In this document: piece after piece, positions 43,321 through 51,679 of the stretch | How positions within the stretch are numbered: position 1 is the first letter of the stretch | Layout of the letters: the number at the start of each line of letters is the position of its first letter | DNA from: Aquificaceae bacterium | GTDB lineage: Bacteria; Aquificota; Aquificia; Aquificales; Aquificaceae | Direction of reading: 5' to 3' | Assembly: GCA_026981975.1 (NCBI GenBank) | Contig: JALSHV010000002.1 | Coordinates: 1-64,000 of the forward strand | DNA: 64,000 bases | Made by a program: the position numbers and the translations under genes | Notes under the pieces: generated by a model | What the model was told of the DNA's origin: nothing | What the model saw: only the letters and a program-made list of their open reading frames with translations | The model's database searches: none

Positions 43321-44070
43321 TCATATATGCATACCTCTGCCTATAAGAACTCCACCGAGTAGAACAAGAAAACTAAGCAGAGCATATCTGAGAACTTGCT
43401 GAGGAATAGCGGAAACAACTTTTGTAGCTAAAAAAGAACCTGCCAAACCTCCCAAGAGCAAGCCACCGAGGGTTTCTAAGCTATAGTTTCCTAAGCTGAA
43501 ATGAACTATTCCGCCAGCAAGGGAAACCGCCGAACCGAATATAAGACTTGTTCCTATGACTGTTGAGATTCTAAGGCTGGTGAAGCTTATAAGAAACAGT
43601 TCCACTAAAATACCCGCGCCTACTGAACTAAAGCCTACTTCTAAACCTATTAAAAAAGATACAGCGGGTAGAATTGTAATTAGCTTTTCTTCCTTTGTGT
43701 GGAAAGGTTTAACTTTCTTAAGAGAAAAGAAAAGATTGGCGGTTGCCGATATAAACACTATGGTTCCTAAAATTACTAAAACCGCGTCTTTATTAATGGA
43801 CAGAAAATTAATACTGTAAGAACCCAGGAGAACTCCCGGAATGCCACCTAACAGAAGTAGTATGAGAACTCTTTTTTCGTATAGTCCATGTAGAAAGTAT
43901 AAAAAACCTGTGTAGGACTTTATAATAAAGGAAAAAATCAAAGCTGTCCCTACAGCCACGGAAGGATCAACACCAAGCAAGATAATCAGAAGCGGTGTTG
44001 TAACTATTCCCGCTCCGACACCGGTAAGACCTATGAGTAAAGCGACAAGGAAGCCTATAACTATTTCCAA
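43321..44070 (-). CDS. TSUP (TauE/SafE)-family sulfite/sulfate permease-like protein
   Basis: 249-residue membrane protein with ~8 TM helices and the TauE/SafE repeats: FLVALLIGLTGVGAGIVTTPLLI near the start and EVGFSSVGAGILVELFLISF in the second half. TSUP proteins move sulfite, sulfonates, taurine or sulfate across the inner membrane. In this operon it likely imports sulfate or exports sulfite. It is 43 nt before sat and 16 nt after the small unknown gene. Confidence 0.85.
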   Translation of the reverse strand: MEIVIGFLVALLIGLTGVGAGIVTTPLLIILLGVDPSVAVGTALIFSFIIKSYTGFLYFLHGLYEKRVLILLLLGGIPGVLLGSYSINFLSINKDAVLVILGTIVFISATANLFFSLKKVKPFHTKEEKLITILPAVSFLIGLEVGFSSVGAGILVELFLISFTSLRISTVIGTSLIFGSAVSLAGGIVHFSLGNYSLETLGGLLLGGLAGSFLATKVVSAIPQQVLRYALLSFLVLLGGVLIGRGMHI

Positions 44071-44086
44071 GGGAGTTTACCTCCTT

Positions 44087-44365
44087 CTAGATTTTTAAGG
44101 GAACTGAAAATCCAACTTCTTCACCTATGTTTTGAACTTCCTCAAGTAAATGAGAAACTCCTTTTGAGTGTAAAGCAGATTCTTCTTGTAAAGGTAGAGA
44201 TATAAAAGAAACTTTCTCTTCTTTTACAAGGGCTATCCAAATCCAATTTTTATTCTCTTTTAAAAAAGCTCTTGATCCGTTGTATTTTCCTTCTTTCCAA
44301 CCTTTACGCTTTAAAACCTTTTCCAGAAGACCTTTATCAATCTTATTTGCTATGTTTATCGCCAT
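44087..44365 (-). CDS. 93-residue protein of unknown function in the sulfur operon
   Basis: From the ATG at 44365 (GGAGG 9 nt upstream; a TTG two codons earlier is possible). The protein begins INIANKIDKGLLEKVLKRKGW and is charged, with no TM or Cys motif. It overlaps the cysH stop by 23 nt and precedes the TSUP gene. I do not recognise it; it may be a small regulatory or carrier protein of sulfate assimilation. Confidence 0.6.
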   Translation of the reverse strand: MAINIANKIDKGLLEKVLKRKGWKEGKYNGSRAFLKENKNWIWIALVKEEKVSFISLPLQEESALHSKGVSHLLEEVQNIGEEVGFSVPLKI

Positions 44366-45131
44366 CGTCAAGAACCTCCAACACTTTATCTGCTATTTTT
44401 TCAAATCCTCCTGTTTCTAAACTACAGTGCATACCGCATTCCTTGGGAGCGTTTTTCTCCCACCACCATCTTCCCGCTCTTGGATCTTCGTAAGGGGCTA
44501 CAGGTTTTGTGCAGGGTGCGCAACCTATGCTCTTATAACCCTTCTCATACAGCTCACTGTAAGGAACATTGTTCTTTTTGATATACTCCCAAACCTCTTT
44601 TTCCGTCCAATCCGCAATAGGATTCACCTTAACAATTTGGCCGTGATCGTGATCCACTTCTATTTTCATTATGTTGTGTCTGCTCGCCCACTGTTCTCTC
44701 CTTAAACCCGTTATCCATGCGGAAACTTTACTCAATGCTCTAACCAACGGCCTTACTTTCCTTACATGGCAACACAGATGTCTAAGTTCTACAGATTTGT
44801 AGAAGAGATTTATTCCGTGTTTGTTTACTATTTCCTCTACGTCTGATTTTTCTGGAAAATAAACTTCAATTTTTATTCCGTATTTTTCCTGAACTTTATC
44901 TATCAGGGAATACGTCTCTTCGTGCAGTCTGCCTGTATCTACGGTAAATACCCTTACTTGAGGATTTATCCGCCACGCTATATCCAAGAGAACCATATCC
45001 TCCGCCTGCCCACTCCAAGCTATGTAAATATCAGGGTGGAAATTCTCCAAAGCCCAGCTTATAACTTCTTGAGCTGTTGCGTCTTCGTATTCAACAGCTA
45101 ATTCATGAATTTCCAACTCATCAAACTTCAT
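44343..45131 (-). CDS. cysH: APS/PAPS reductase CysH (Fe-S type)
   Basis: Reduces APS (or PAPS) to sulfite. P-loop-like SWSGQAEDMVLLDIAW at ~38, four cluster cysteines LCCHVRKV (C120, C121) and SIGCAPCTKP (C204, C207) bind a [4Fe-4S], as in assimilatory APS reductase, and the catalytic ECGMHC tail (C232). With 262 residues from ATG 45131 it is normal. The presence of the cluster cysteines favours APS as substrate rather than PAPS. The Shine-Dalgarno AGGAGGT is embedded in the last codons of the upstream sulfite reductase. Confidence 0.94.
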   Translation of the reverse strand: MKFDELEIHELAVEYEDATAQEVISWALENFHPDIYIAWSGQAEDMVLLDIAWRINPQVRVFTVDTGRLHEETYSLIDKVQEKYGIKIEVYFPEKSDVEEIVNKHGINLFYKSVELRHLCCHVRKVRPLVRALSKVSAWITGLRREQWASRHNIMKIEVDHDHGQIVKVNPIADWTEKEVWEYIKKNNVPYSELYEKGYKSIGCAPCTKPVAPYEDPRAGRWWWEKNAPKECGMHCSLETGGFEKIADKVLEVLDDGDKHSK

Positions 45132-47037
45132 TGTCCACACCTCCTGCAAGAGCTAATATGAATTGCACCTCATCACCTTCTTTAAGGGGAGTTTCAAGTC
45201 CTTTTAAATACTTAACATCTTCTTCGTTAACAAAGACGTTTACCGCAGACTTTATTTCTCCTTTCTCGTTGAGAATTCTCTTCTTAACACCCGGATACAG
45301 AACATCAAGTTTCTCTATAAGCTGTGCCAAGGTTTGAGCTTCAATCCACAGTTCGGAGAGTCCGCCTGTAAGGCGTGAGAGCGGACCCATCATGCGAACT
45401 CGGACACCCTTCTCTTCTGTAACTGTTATGATCTCTCCGCCTCTCATTACTCTGAGCAGTTCTTCTTCTTCTAATTCTCTGACAAATTCCGCTAAGCTGT
45501 CTTTGCCGGATTTCCTGAAAGCTGTGATAAGGTTTTTAAGATAGAGCTTTACATCTTCAATTCTTGCTCTTTTTACGATAATCCTGCCAATGCCTGCATT
45601 TTTTCCGTAACTTCCGCCCAGGATTACGTTGAGCCCTGTTTCTATACTTCCATCAGGGTGTCTTATATGGGTTGCCTGAAGTCCTATATCACTAAGCCAG
45701 TGATGAGCGCAGGCATGAGGACAACCGTCACAGCCTATTAAAATATCACCCAGATCTCCAAGTTCTTTTTCAAGGTAATCTATTATTTCCAAAAGGGTTT
45801 CTTTTGCCGATCCTACGGAATAGTTACAGAAAGGATCACTTGTGCAAGCTGTTGAAAGAGCGCGTGTTTTACTTATATCTAAGCTGATACCGTTTTTATT
45901 CATAAGGGAAACTACTTTTTCTATCCTATCTTCTGGTATGTTACCCAAGATTACGTTTTGTCTTTGGGAAATTCTTACGGTCAAATTCTCTTCTAAGGCT
46001 AAATCAGCTATAGCCAGCAGTTGATCACCTGATAACCTTCCCACCGGGACGGGAAAACCTATGTAGAAAAATCCCTCCTGTTTTTGAGGTCTGATTCCTT
46101 CGTGAAATTCCCTTCTGATAGGTTCAGGTTCTCCTTCAAGGAATTCCGGTTCAAAGGATAGTTCTTTCAGGAGTTTTTCTCTAAATACTTCTACTCCAAC
46201 TCTGTCTATCAAATACTTTATTCTTGCTTTAACAAAGGATTTTCTGTTCTCTGGATCCTTTCTCCATATATCAAGCACAGCAAGCGCTACTTCAAGAACC
46301 CTTTCCGGAGGAATAAATATTCCCAGTGGTCTTGCTATACGCGGTGTTGAAGAGAGTCCACCGCCTACCCACACAGCAAATCCTTTCTTTTCTTCCTTAA
46401 TTGTTCCGACAAAAGCCAGATCGTGAAGTTCTGGGTGATTACAGTGATAGGGGCATGCGGAAAGAGAAATCTTAAATTTTCTCGGTAGATCAAAGTATTC
46501 TCTGTGTGAAGAGTCAGAGAAGAATTCTGTAAGTTTGGAAAAGCTCTCTTCTACATTGAAAAGTTCTTCTTTATCTAATCCCGCTACTGGACATGTGGTT
46601 ATGTTTCTTACAGTGTCTCCACAGGCACCTACTTTGAAAAGTCCCGCTTCTTGCAGAATCTTAAACACTGACGGAACATCTTCAAGTCTTATGTAGTGAA
46701 GTTGTATATCTTGCCTGCTGGTGAGTTCTGCGTAGTTGTTGAATCTGCGCGCGAGCTCTCCTACAACTCTGAGCTGATTAGGTGTTATTCTTCCTCCCGG
46801 TAGTTTAACTCTTAAAACAAAAGTCCCTACCCGCGGTTTGTCATGATACAGTCCATACCATTGGAGTCTTACCAGATCTTCTTCTGGGACTTCTTCGTAT
46901 CCTTTTAGAACAATTTGATCTAAATCTTTGATAATATCCAAAGGGTGTTTTTCCCTTTTCAACCGCTCTCTTGGATTTTTACTGTAAACTTCTTCCCAAG
47001 TTATACCCATAGCATTGGTTATTTTTGCAATTTTCAT
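45121..47037 (-). CDS. siroheme sulfite/nitrite reductase with C-terminal ThiS/MoaD-like domain
   Basis: 638 residues. The first ~545 form a ferredoxin-dependent type sulfite/nitrite reductase with two pseudosymmetric SiR halves; the siroheme-[4Fe-4S] cysteines are C398, C404 (TACTSDPFC) and C439, C443 (CDGCPHAC). The last ~90 residues are a beta-grasp domain starting VRVRMMGPLSRLTGG and ending DEVQFILALAGG followed by five residues (VDNEV). MoaD/ThiS proteins end in GG as the sulfur-carrying tail. The operon with cysH and sat indicates sulfite reduction for assimilation; nitrite reduction is possible. The heme may come from the nirE pathway precursor. Confidence 0.85.
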   Translation of the reverse strand: MKIAKITNAMGITWEEVYSKNPRERLKREKHPLDIIKDLDQIVLKGYEEVPEEDLVRLQWYGLYHDKPRVGTFVLRVKLPGGRITPNQLRVVGELARRFNNYAELTSRQDIQLHYIRLEDVPSVFKILQEAGLFKVGACGDTVRNITTCPVAGLDKEELFNVEESFSKLTEFFSDSSHREYFDLPRKFKISLSACPYHCNHPELHDLAFVGTIKEEKKGFAVWVGGGLSSTPRIARPLGIFIPPERVLEVALAVLDIWRKDPENRKSFVKARIKYLIDRVGVEVFREKLLKELSFEPEFLEGEPEPIRREFHEGIRPQKQEGFFYIGFPVPVGRLSGDQLLAIADLALEENLTVRISQRQNVILGNIPEDRIEKVVSLMNKNGISLDISKTRALSTACTSDPFCNYSVGSAKETLLEIIDYLEKELGDLGDILIGCDGCPHACAHHWLSDIGLQATHIRHPDGSIETGLNVILGGSYGKNAGIGRIIVKRARIEDVKLYLKNLITAFRKSGKDSLAEFVRELEEEELLRVMRGGEIITVTEEKGVRVRMMGPLSRLTGGLSELWIEAQTLAQLIEKLDVLYPGVKKRILNEKGEIKSAVNVFVNEEDVKYLKGLETPLKEGDEVQFILALAGGVDNEV

Positions 47038-47138
47038 GCCAAAAGCTCCTTCTTTTTTTATAAACTGTTACAAGTATTTGCCAGTAGTATGATTTATATC
47101 TGGTTATTATGTAATCAATCAGTGTATATTTTTTATTC

Positions 47139-48467
47139 ATGAGAAAAGTAATTCTCTATACTAAGGATAGGAAACTGCACCTTGAAGGTATTTCTTCCGT
47201 AGAGGACTTAGATGAGAACGTATCCCATCACATAATCCTGATGGATATAGATACAGTAGGATTTTCTCTTCTTCCCGATTTGAGGGAAGAAAATCTGCTT
47301 ATAGCTGTCACTGGCAGAACTTTTCCCGGTTACATTATGAAGCTTATAAGCTTAGGCTTTTTTGATGTGCTTCAAAAGCCAGTGGACAAAAGAGAACTTA
47401 GGGAAATTCTCCGTAAAGCTTACAAGGAGCTTAAAAGAGAAGGAAGAATAGTATACCTTCCAAAAGACGAGAACGAAAGTTTAAAAGGTGAACTCTGTGA
47501 AGAGCTGTGTTCTATAGTGGGTGGTTACAAAAGTATGAAGGAAATACTGAGAATGACCGGTAAAGCTGCAGCGGTGGATTCCCCTGTTTTACTTACAGGT
47601 GAGAGTGGAACAGGTAAGGAGCTTTTTGCCAAAGCCATATGGAAACTCTCTTCTCGGTGGAGAGGTCCTTTTGTAGCTGTAAACTGCTCTGCAATTCCGG
47701 AGTCTTTATTAGAAGCGGAACTCTTCGGTTATGAAAAAGGAGCTTTTACGGGAGCTGTGGAACAGAAGAAGGGACTTATAGAAAGTGCGAATCATGGTAT
47801 CTTATTTTTGGACGAAATTGGAGATCTACCTCCTTCTCTTCAACCCAAGCTGTTGCGCGTTATTCAAGAAAGAAAAATAAGAAGGCTTGGGGGAACAAGG
47901 GAAATTCCGGTAAACTTCAGACTTATATCAGCCACTAACAAAGATCTGAAGAGATTAATGAAAGAAGGAAGATTCAGAGAGGATCTCTATTACAGGATAG
48001 CATCTATTCATATACATTTGCCTCCTTTGAGAGAAAGACGTTCCGATATACAGGATCTTGTTAACTGCATATTGCGTAGAATCAGTAAAGAAACGGGAAA
48101 ACCTGTAAAAGGATATACAGAGGGATTCTTGGAAAAAATACTCAACTACCCTTGGCCCGGAAATATAAGGGAGCTTGAGAACAAACTCAGAAAAGCAATA
48201 GCGGTTAACGTTTCAGGTGTTTTGGGAGAAGAAGATCTTCACATTGATTACGAAACGCAAACGGAAAAGGACGAGTTTGAAGAACACCTCAGGACGGAAG
48301 TAAGGAAACTTTTAAGTGAAAAACCAGGGGAAGTTTACCGCGACTTAATGGAAAGAATCTCACGTATAGTAGTTGACGAAGCTTTAAAACAAACTGACGG
48401 AAATAAACAAATTGCAGCAAAGCTGTTGGGTATAAACCGTCTTACTCTCAGAAGAAAGTTAGGTTAA
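47139..48467 (+). CDS. sigma54-dependent transcriptional activator (NtrC family)
   Basis: 442 residues: receiver-like N-terminus (~1-110), AAA+ central domain (LTGESGTGKELFAKAIW Walker A, GAFTGA loop, LDEIGDLPP Walker B) and Fis-type helix-turn-helix at the C-terminus (NKQIAAKLLGINRLTLRRKL). The receiver looks degenerate: it lacks the two N-terminal acidic residues (has VILYTKDRK), although a later LMDID and KP pair remain, so regulation may not depend on phosphorylation. Target genes are not identifiable. It faces the sulfite reductase operon; a promoter with TATATT 8 nt before the ATG and no RBS suggests leaderless initiation. Confidence 0.88.
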   Translation: MRKVILYTKDRKLHLEGISSVEDLDENVSHHIILMDIDTVGFSLLPDLREENLLIAVTGRTFPGYIMKLISLGFFDVLQKPVDKRELREILRKAYKELKREGRIVYLPKDENESLKGELCEELCSIVGGYKSMKEILRMTGKAAAVDSPVLLTGESGTGKELFAKAIWKLSSRWRGPFVAVNCSAIPESLLEAELFGYEKGAFTGAVEQKKGLIESANHGILFLDEIGDLPPSLQPKLLRVIQERKIRRLGGTREIPVNFRLISATNKDLKRLMKEGRFREDLYYRIASIHIHLPPLRERRSDIQDLVNCILRRISKETGKPVKGYTEGFLEKILNYPWPGNIRELENKLRKAIAVNVSGVLGEEDLHIDYETQTEKDEFEEHLRTEVRKLLSEKPGEVYRDLMERISRIVVDEALKQTDGNKQIAAKLLGINRLTLRRKLG

Positions 48468-48477
48468 AATTACCTTC

Positions 48478-49362
48478 ATGTTTGAAGGATCTATAGTAGC
48501 TCTTATAACCCCTTTCAAAAAAGGGGAGGTAGATTACGAAACTCTGGGCAGACTTATAGACTTTCACATAGACAACGGGACTGATGCTGTTTTAGTATGC
48601 GGAACTACGGGAGAATCTCCGGTCCTTACTTTTGAAGAACACGACAAAGTAGTAGAATTTGCGGTAAAACATGCAGCGGGCAGGATAAGGATAATAGCGG
48701 GAACAGGAGCAAACGCTACTCACGAAGCTGTTCACTTAACAGCCCACGCCAAAGAAGTGGGAGCGGACGCCGCACTTTTGGTAGTTCCCTATTACAACAA
48801 ACCCACTCAGGAAGGTCTTTACAAACACTTCTCCACTGTAGCCGAGGAAGTAGATATTCCCATAATTCTCTACAATATACCTTCAAGAACTGGTGTGGAA
48901 ATTTCTGTTGATACCGTTTACAGATTAGCTTCTCAATATCCCAATATAATAGGATCTAAGGAATCAACTCCTAATATGGATAGGATATCCACTTTGATAA
49001 AAAAATTAGGAAAGGAATTTACCATACTATCTGGTGACGATTCTCTCACCCTTCCCATGATGGCTCTTGGGGCTAAGGGGGTTGTTTCTGTAGCTGCGAA
49101 CATTATGCCCGCTGAAATAAAGAAATTGGTAGATTTACTTTTAAAAGGAGATTTAAGAAAGGCTCAGGAAATACACTATTATCTTTACGATCTTTTCAAA
49201 GTTCTTTTTCTTGAAACCAATCCCATACCTGTTAAAACCGCCTGCTGGATTCTCGGAATGTGTGAAAAGGAATTTAGGCTTCCCTTGTGTGAAATGAAGC
49301 AAGAGAATGAGGAAAAACTCAGAGAAATTTTAAAAAGGTATAACCTTCCTACTGTAAACTGA
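48478..49362 (+). CDS. dapA: 4-hydroxy-tetrahydrodipicolinate synthase
   Basis: Condenses aspartate semialdehyde with pyruvate in the lysine/DAP pathway. Landmarks: VALITPFKKGEVDYE start, CGTTGESPVLTFEEH, LLVVPYYNKPTQEG (Tyr/Lys region), NIPSRTGVE, and the Schiff-base Lys in IIGSKESTPNM. 294 residues. TAAAAT 7 nt before the ATG without Shine-Dalgarno. It is followed by the kinase gene after 7 nt. Confidence 0.97.
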   Translation: MFEGSIVALITPFKKGEVDYETLGRLIDFHIDNGTDAVLVCGTTGESPVLTFEEHDKVVEFAVKHAAGRIRIIAGTGANATHEAVHLTAHAKEVGADAALLVVPYYNKPTQEGLYKHFSTVAEEVDIPIILYNIPSRTGVEISVDTVYRLASQYPNIIGSKESTPNMDRISTLIKKLGKEFTILSGDDSLTLPMMALGAKGVVSVAANIMPAEIKKLVDLLLKGDLRKAQEIHYYLYDLFKVLFLETNPIPVKTACWILGMCEKEFRLPLCEMKQENEEKLREILKRYNLPTVN

Positions 49363-49369
49363 TTTTGGT

Positions 49370-50188
49370 ATGGAATTAAAATTCAAAAAGGGCGATATAA
49401 TTCTGGATTATTACAAGGTAATTGATGTAATAGGTAAAGGAGATTTCGGAGTAATCTACAAAGTGAAAGGAATAAAAGGAAGGTATAAAGGGAAGATAAT
49501 GGCTCTGAAAGTAGCTTCAAACCCTTACAGTGTAGAATATCTGTGGAAGGAAGCTCAAACACTTATACTTTTTAACCATCCTAATATAATTTCTTTGCAA
49601 AGTTATCTTTACAAAAGGGACAGCAAAGAACTTTACGTCCTATACGAGCTGATGGACGTGGGAGATCTTAAAGAGTATGTCCTTTCAAAGAACGGACTTT
49701 CTGAAGAAGAGGCTCTAAAAGTTTTAAGACATCTAATAGAGGGACTCTCCTTTCTTCACAGTAGGGGTTATATCCACAGCGATATAAAGCCAGAAAACGT
49801 CTTCGGTAAAAGGGTGTTGAAAAGTATTCTCTGGAAGCTGGGTGATTTCGGTCTTTTGAAAATAAGAGGTTCTGTTTCTGTAATAGACGTTAAAGGAACC
49901 TTAGGATATATAGCGCCTGAGGTTTTCAGAGGTGAAATACACAGAAGCAGTGATATTTTTTCCTTAGGCTGTCTTCTTTATTTTCTTCTCTTTAAAAGAG
50001 ATCCTTTTCACTGCGAGGATAGGAAGGAAAAGATATACAGAAATAAGGAGTGTATATACGAAATACCCGATGGAGTATCTCCCAGAATGAAGAATCTCTT
50101 AAGTAGTTTACTTCAGAAAGATTTCAAAAAAAGATTTCGCACAGCACTTGAATTGAAAGATTATTTAATAAAGGAAGGTGTGCTGTGA
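49370..50188 (+). CDS. eukaryotic-type Ser/Thr protein kinase
   Basis: 272-residue soluble kinase domain without a receptor part. Gly loop VIGKGDFGVIYKV, VAIK-like MALKVA Lys, HSDIKPENV catalytic loop (HRD replaced by HSD), LGDFGLLK (DFG) and GYIAPEVFRGE activation segment. No TM helix or PASTA domains, so a cytosolic kinase. Its partner phosphatase overlaps it by 4 nt (ATG inside the stop region). Confidence 0.9.
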   Translation: MELKFKKGDIILDYYKVIDVIGKGDFGVIYKVKGIKGRYKGKIMALKVASNPYSVEYLWKEAQTLILFNHPNIISLQSYLYKRDSKELYVLYELMDVGDLKEYVLSKNGLSEEEALKVLRHLIEGLSFLHSRGYIHSDIKPENVFGKRVLKSILWKLGDFGLLKIRGSVSVIDVKGTLGYIAPEVFRGEIHRSSDIFSLGCLLYFLLFKRDPFHCEDRKEKIYRNKECIYEIPDGVSPRMKNLLSSLLQKDFKKRFRTALELKDYLIKEGVL

Positions 50189-50817
50189 AATACACCGTAA
50201 GAGAATTCTGGAGAGATCAAAACAAATATGCGGACAGAATTTACACTTCGGAGAAAACCTTTGCAGTAGCAGATGGAATGGGTTCCGGTGAAGGGGGTAA
50301 ACGGGCAGCGGAAAAGGCAATACAGCTGATAAGCAAATACGAACCTTTCAAGAGTATATCCCATCTCAAAAGTTTTTTTATGAAGGCAAATGATAAAATA
50401 ATAAAAGAAATCGCTCTACTCGGTGATAACCGTGTAGCTGGAACTACCTTAAGTGTTATAACTTTTATAGAAGACAGGTATTTAATAGGGCATGTAGGAG
50501 ATTCTCGTATATACCTTTTTCGGGAAGGAACTCTTGAGCTTTTAACAGAAGATCAAATAGTTTATAAAAGCGGTAAGAAATACGTTTCGGCATTGGGACT
50601 TGATTGGAATCCACGGATTTTCTTAGCTGAAGGAAAAGTCAAGAGAGGAGACGTATATCTTATAATCTCGGACGGAGCTGTTTATACCTTTTCCGATAGC
50701 GAATTGGAAATCATTTTCTCTTATGATATAGAAAGCACAGCAGACAAGCTGTTAGATCGTTATCTTAGCACTATACCACAGGAAGATCTTTCCTTCATTA
50801 TAGTTAGTATAGACTGA
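50185..50817 (+). CDS. PP2C-family Ser/Thr phosphatase
   Basis: 210-residue metal-dependent phosphatase. Motifs: VADGMGSGEGGKRAAEKA (first Asp), GTTLSVITF, GHVGDSRIYLF, and SDGAVYTF near the C-terminus. It overlaps the kinase gene by 4 nt, a common kinase/phosphatase pairing that lets one switch be set and reset. The controlled process is not indicated by the flanking dapA and ccdA genes. Confidence 0.92.
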   Translation: MKYTVREFWRDQNKYADRIYTSEKTFAVADGMGSGEGGKRAAEKAIQLISKYEPFKSISHLKSFFMKANDKIIKEIALLGDNRVAGTTLSVITFIEDRYLIGHVGDSRIYLFREGTLELLTEDQIVYKSGKKYVSALGLDWNPRIFLAEGKVKRGDVYLIISDGAVYTFSDSELEIIFSYDIESTADKLLDRYLSTIPQEDLSFIIVSID

Positions 50818-50836
50818 GCCGATTATAATTACACGT

Positions 50837-51679
50837 ATGCTTGAAGTTACTTTTCTATCCGCATTTTTGGCTGGGCTATTAGCTTTTCTATCTCCATGCG
50901 TCCTTCCTATCATTCCCGCTTACATATCTTACATATCCGGCGTTGGTGCGGAGGAAGCACAAAGGGAAGGAGGAATTTTCAATAAGAAGATCTTCCTTTC
51001 CGCTTTCTTCTTTGTCGTGGGTTTTTCCATAGTCTTTACACTCTTAGGAGCTGGGGCATCCCTTGTGGGGCAGTTTCTCAGATCCTATCAAACAGAAATA
51101 GCTAAGGTAGGTGGAGGACTTGTTATATTCTTCGGATTACACTTTGCAGGAGCTTTTTTAAGATCCGGCTTTCTTAGGGAACTCATAGGTGTTGAAGCTT
51201 TACTTTTAGCTTTTCACCTGTTCGGTTTTATAAGCAGGGAATCCTTTATGAATCTCACGGGAGCGCTCGCAGTAGTTCTTGCTCTATACCTTTTCGGGAT
51301 TCATGAATACCTATACCGTCAGCTTAAAACAGAAGTAAAGGCGGAAGTATCTTATATAGGAGCTTTTCTCATAGGCACAGTTTTTGCTTTTGGTTGGACT
51401 CCATGTATAGGTCCTATTCTGGGTTCTATTCTCTTTTTAGCTTCACAACAGGAAACAGTAAAAGAAGGAGCTTTTATGTTGCTTCTTTTCTCCTTCGGTT
51501 TAGGAATACCTTTTCTTATAGCGGGGTTGCTCTTTTCTCTTTTTATAAACTTCGTTAAAAGGTTTAGCAAATTTTTTGGTGTTGTGGAATTAATAGGAGG
51601 ATTACTGCTAATAAGCTTAGGAATTCTTTTAGTTCTTGATAAGCTGAGCTGGTTTGCCAGTCTTGGAACGGGAATATGA
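50837..51679 (+). CDS. ccdA: CcdA-like thiol/disulfide membrane transporter
   Basis: 280-residue membrane protein of the DsbD/CcdA family with about seven TM helices. Two conserved cysteines with prolines: LSPCVLPIIPAY near residue 20 and GWTPCIGPILGSIL near residue 185. It carries electrons from cytosolic thioredoxin to periplasmic CcmG or similar proteins for cytochrome c maturation, which nirS, norY and the multiheme cytochromes here require. TATAAT is 7 nt before the ATG and no RBS is seen (leaderless candidate). It overlaps hisH by 4 nt. Confidence 0.92.
   Translation: MLEVTFLSAFLAGLLAFLSPCVLPIIPAYISYISGVGAEEAQREGGIFNKKIFLSAFFFVVGFSIVFTLLGAGASLVGQFLRSYQTEIAKVGGGLVIFFGLHFAGAFLRSGFLRELIGVEALLLAFHLFGFISRESFMNLTGALAVVLALYLFGIHEYLYRQLKTEVKAEVSYIGAFLIGTVFAFGWTPCIGPILGSILFLASQQETVKEGAFMLLLFSFGLGIPFLIAGLLFSLFINFVKRFSKFFGVVELIGGLLLISLGILLVLDKLSWFASLGTGI

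Noticed and set aside
47075-47090. Sigma54-like TGGCAAATACTTGT upstream of the sulfite reductase
   Set aside because: GG and GT/GC spacing is one base too short for a functional -24/-12 promoter and the -12 GC is absent.
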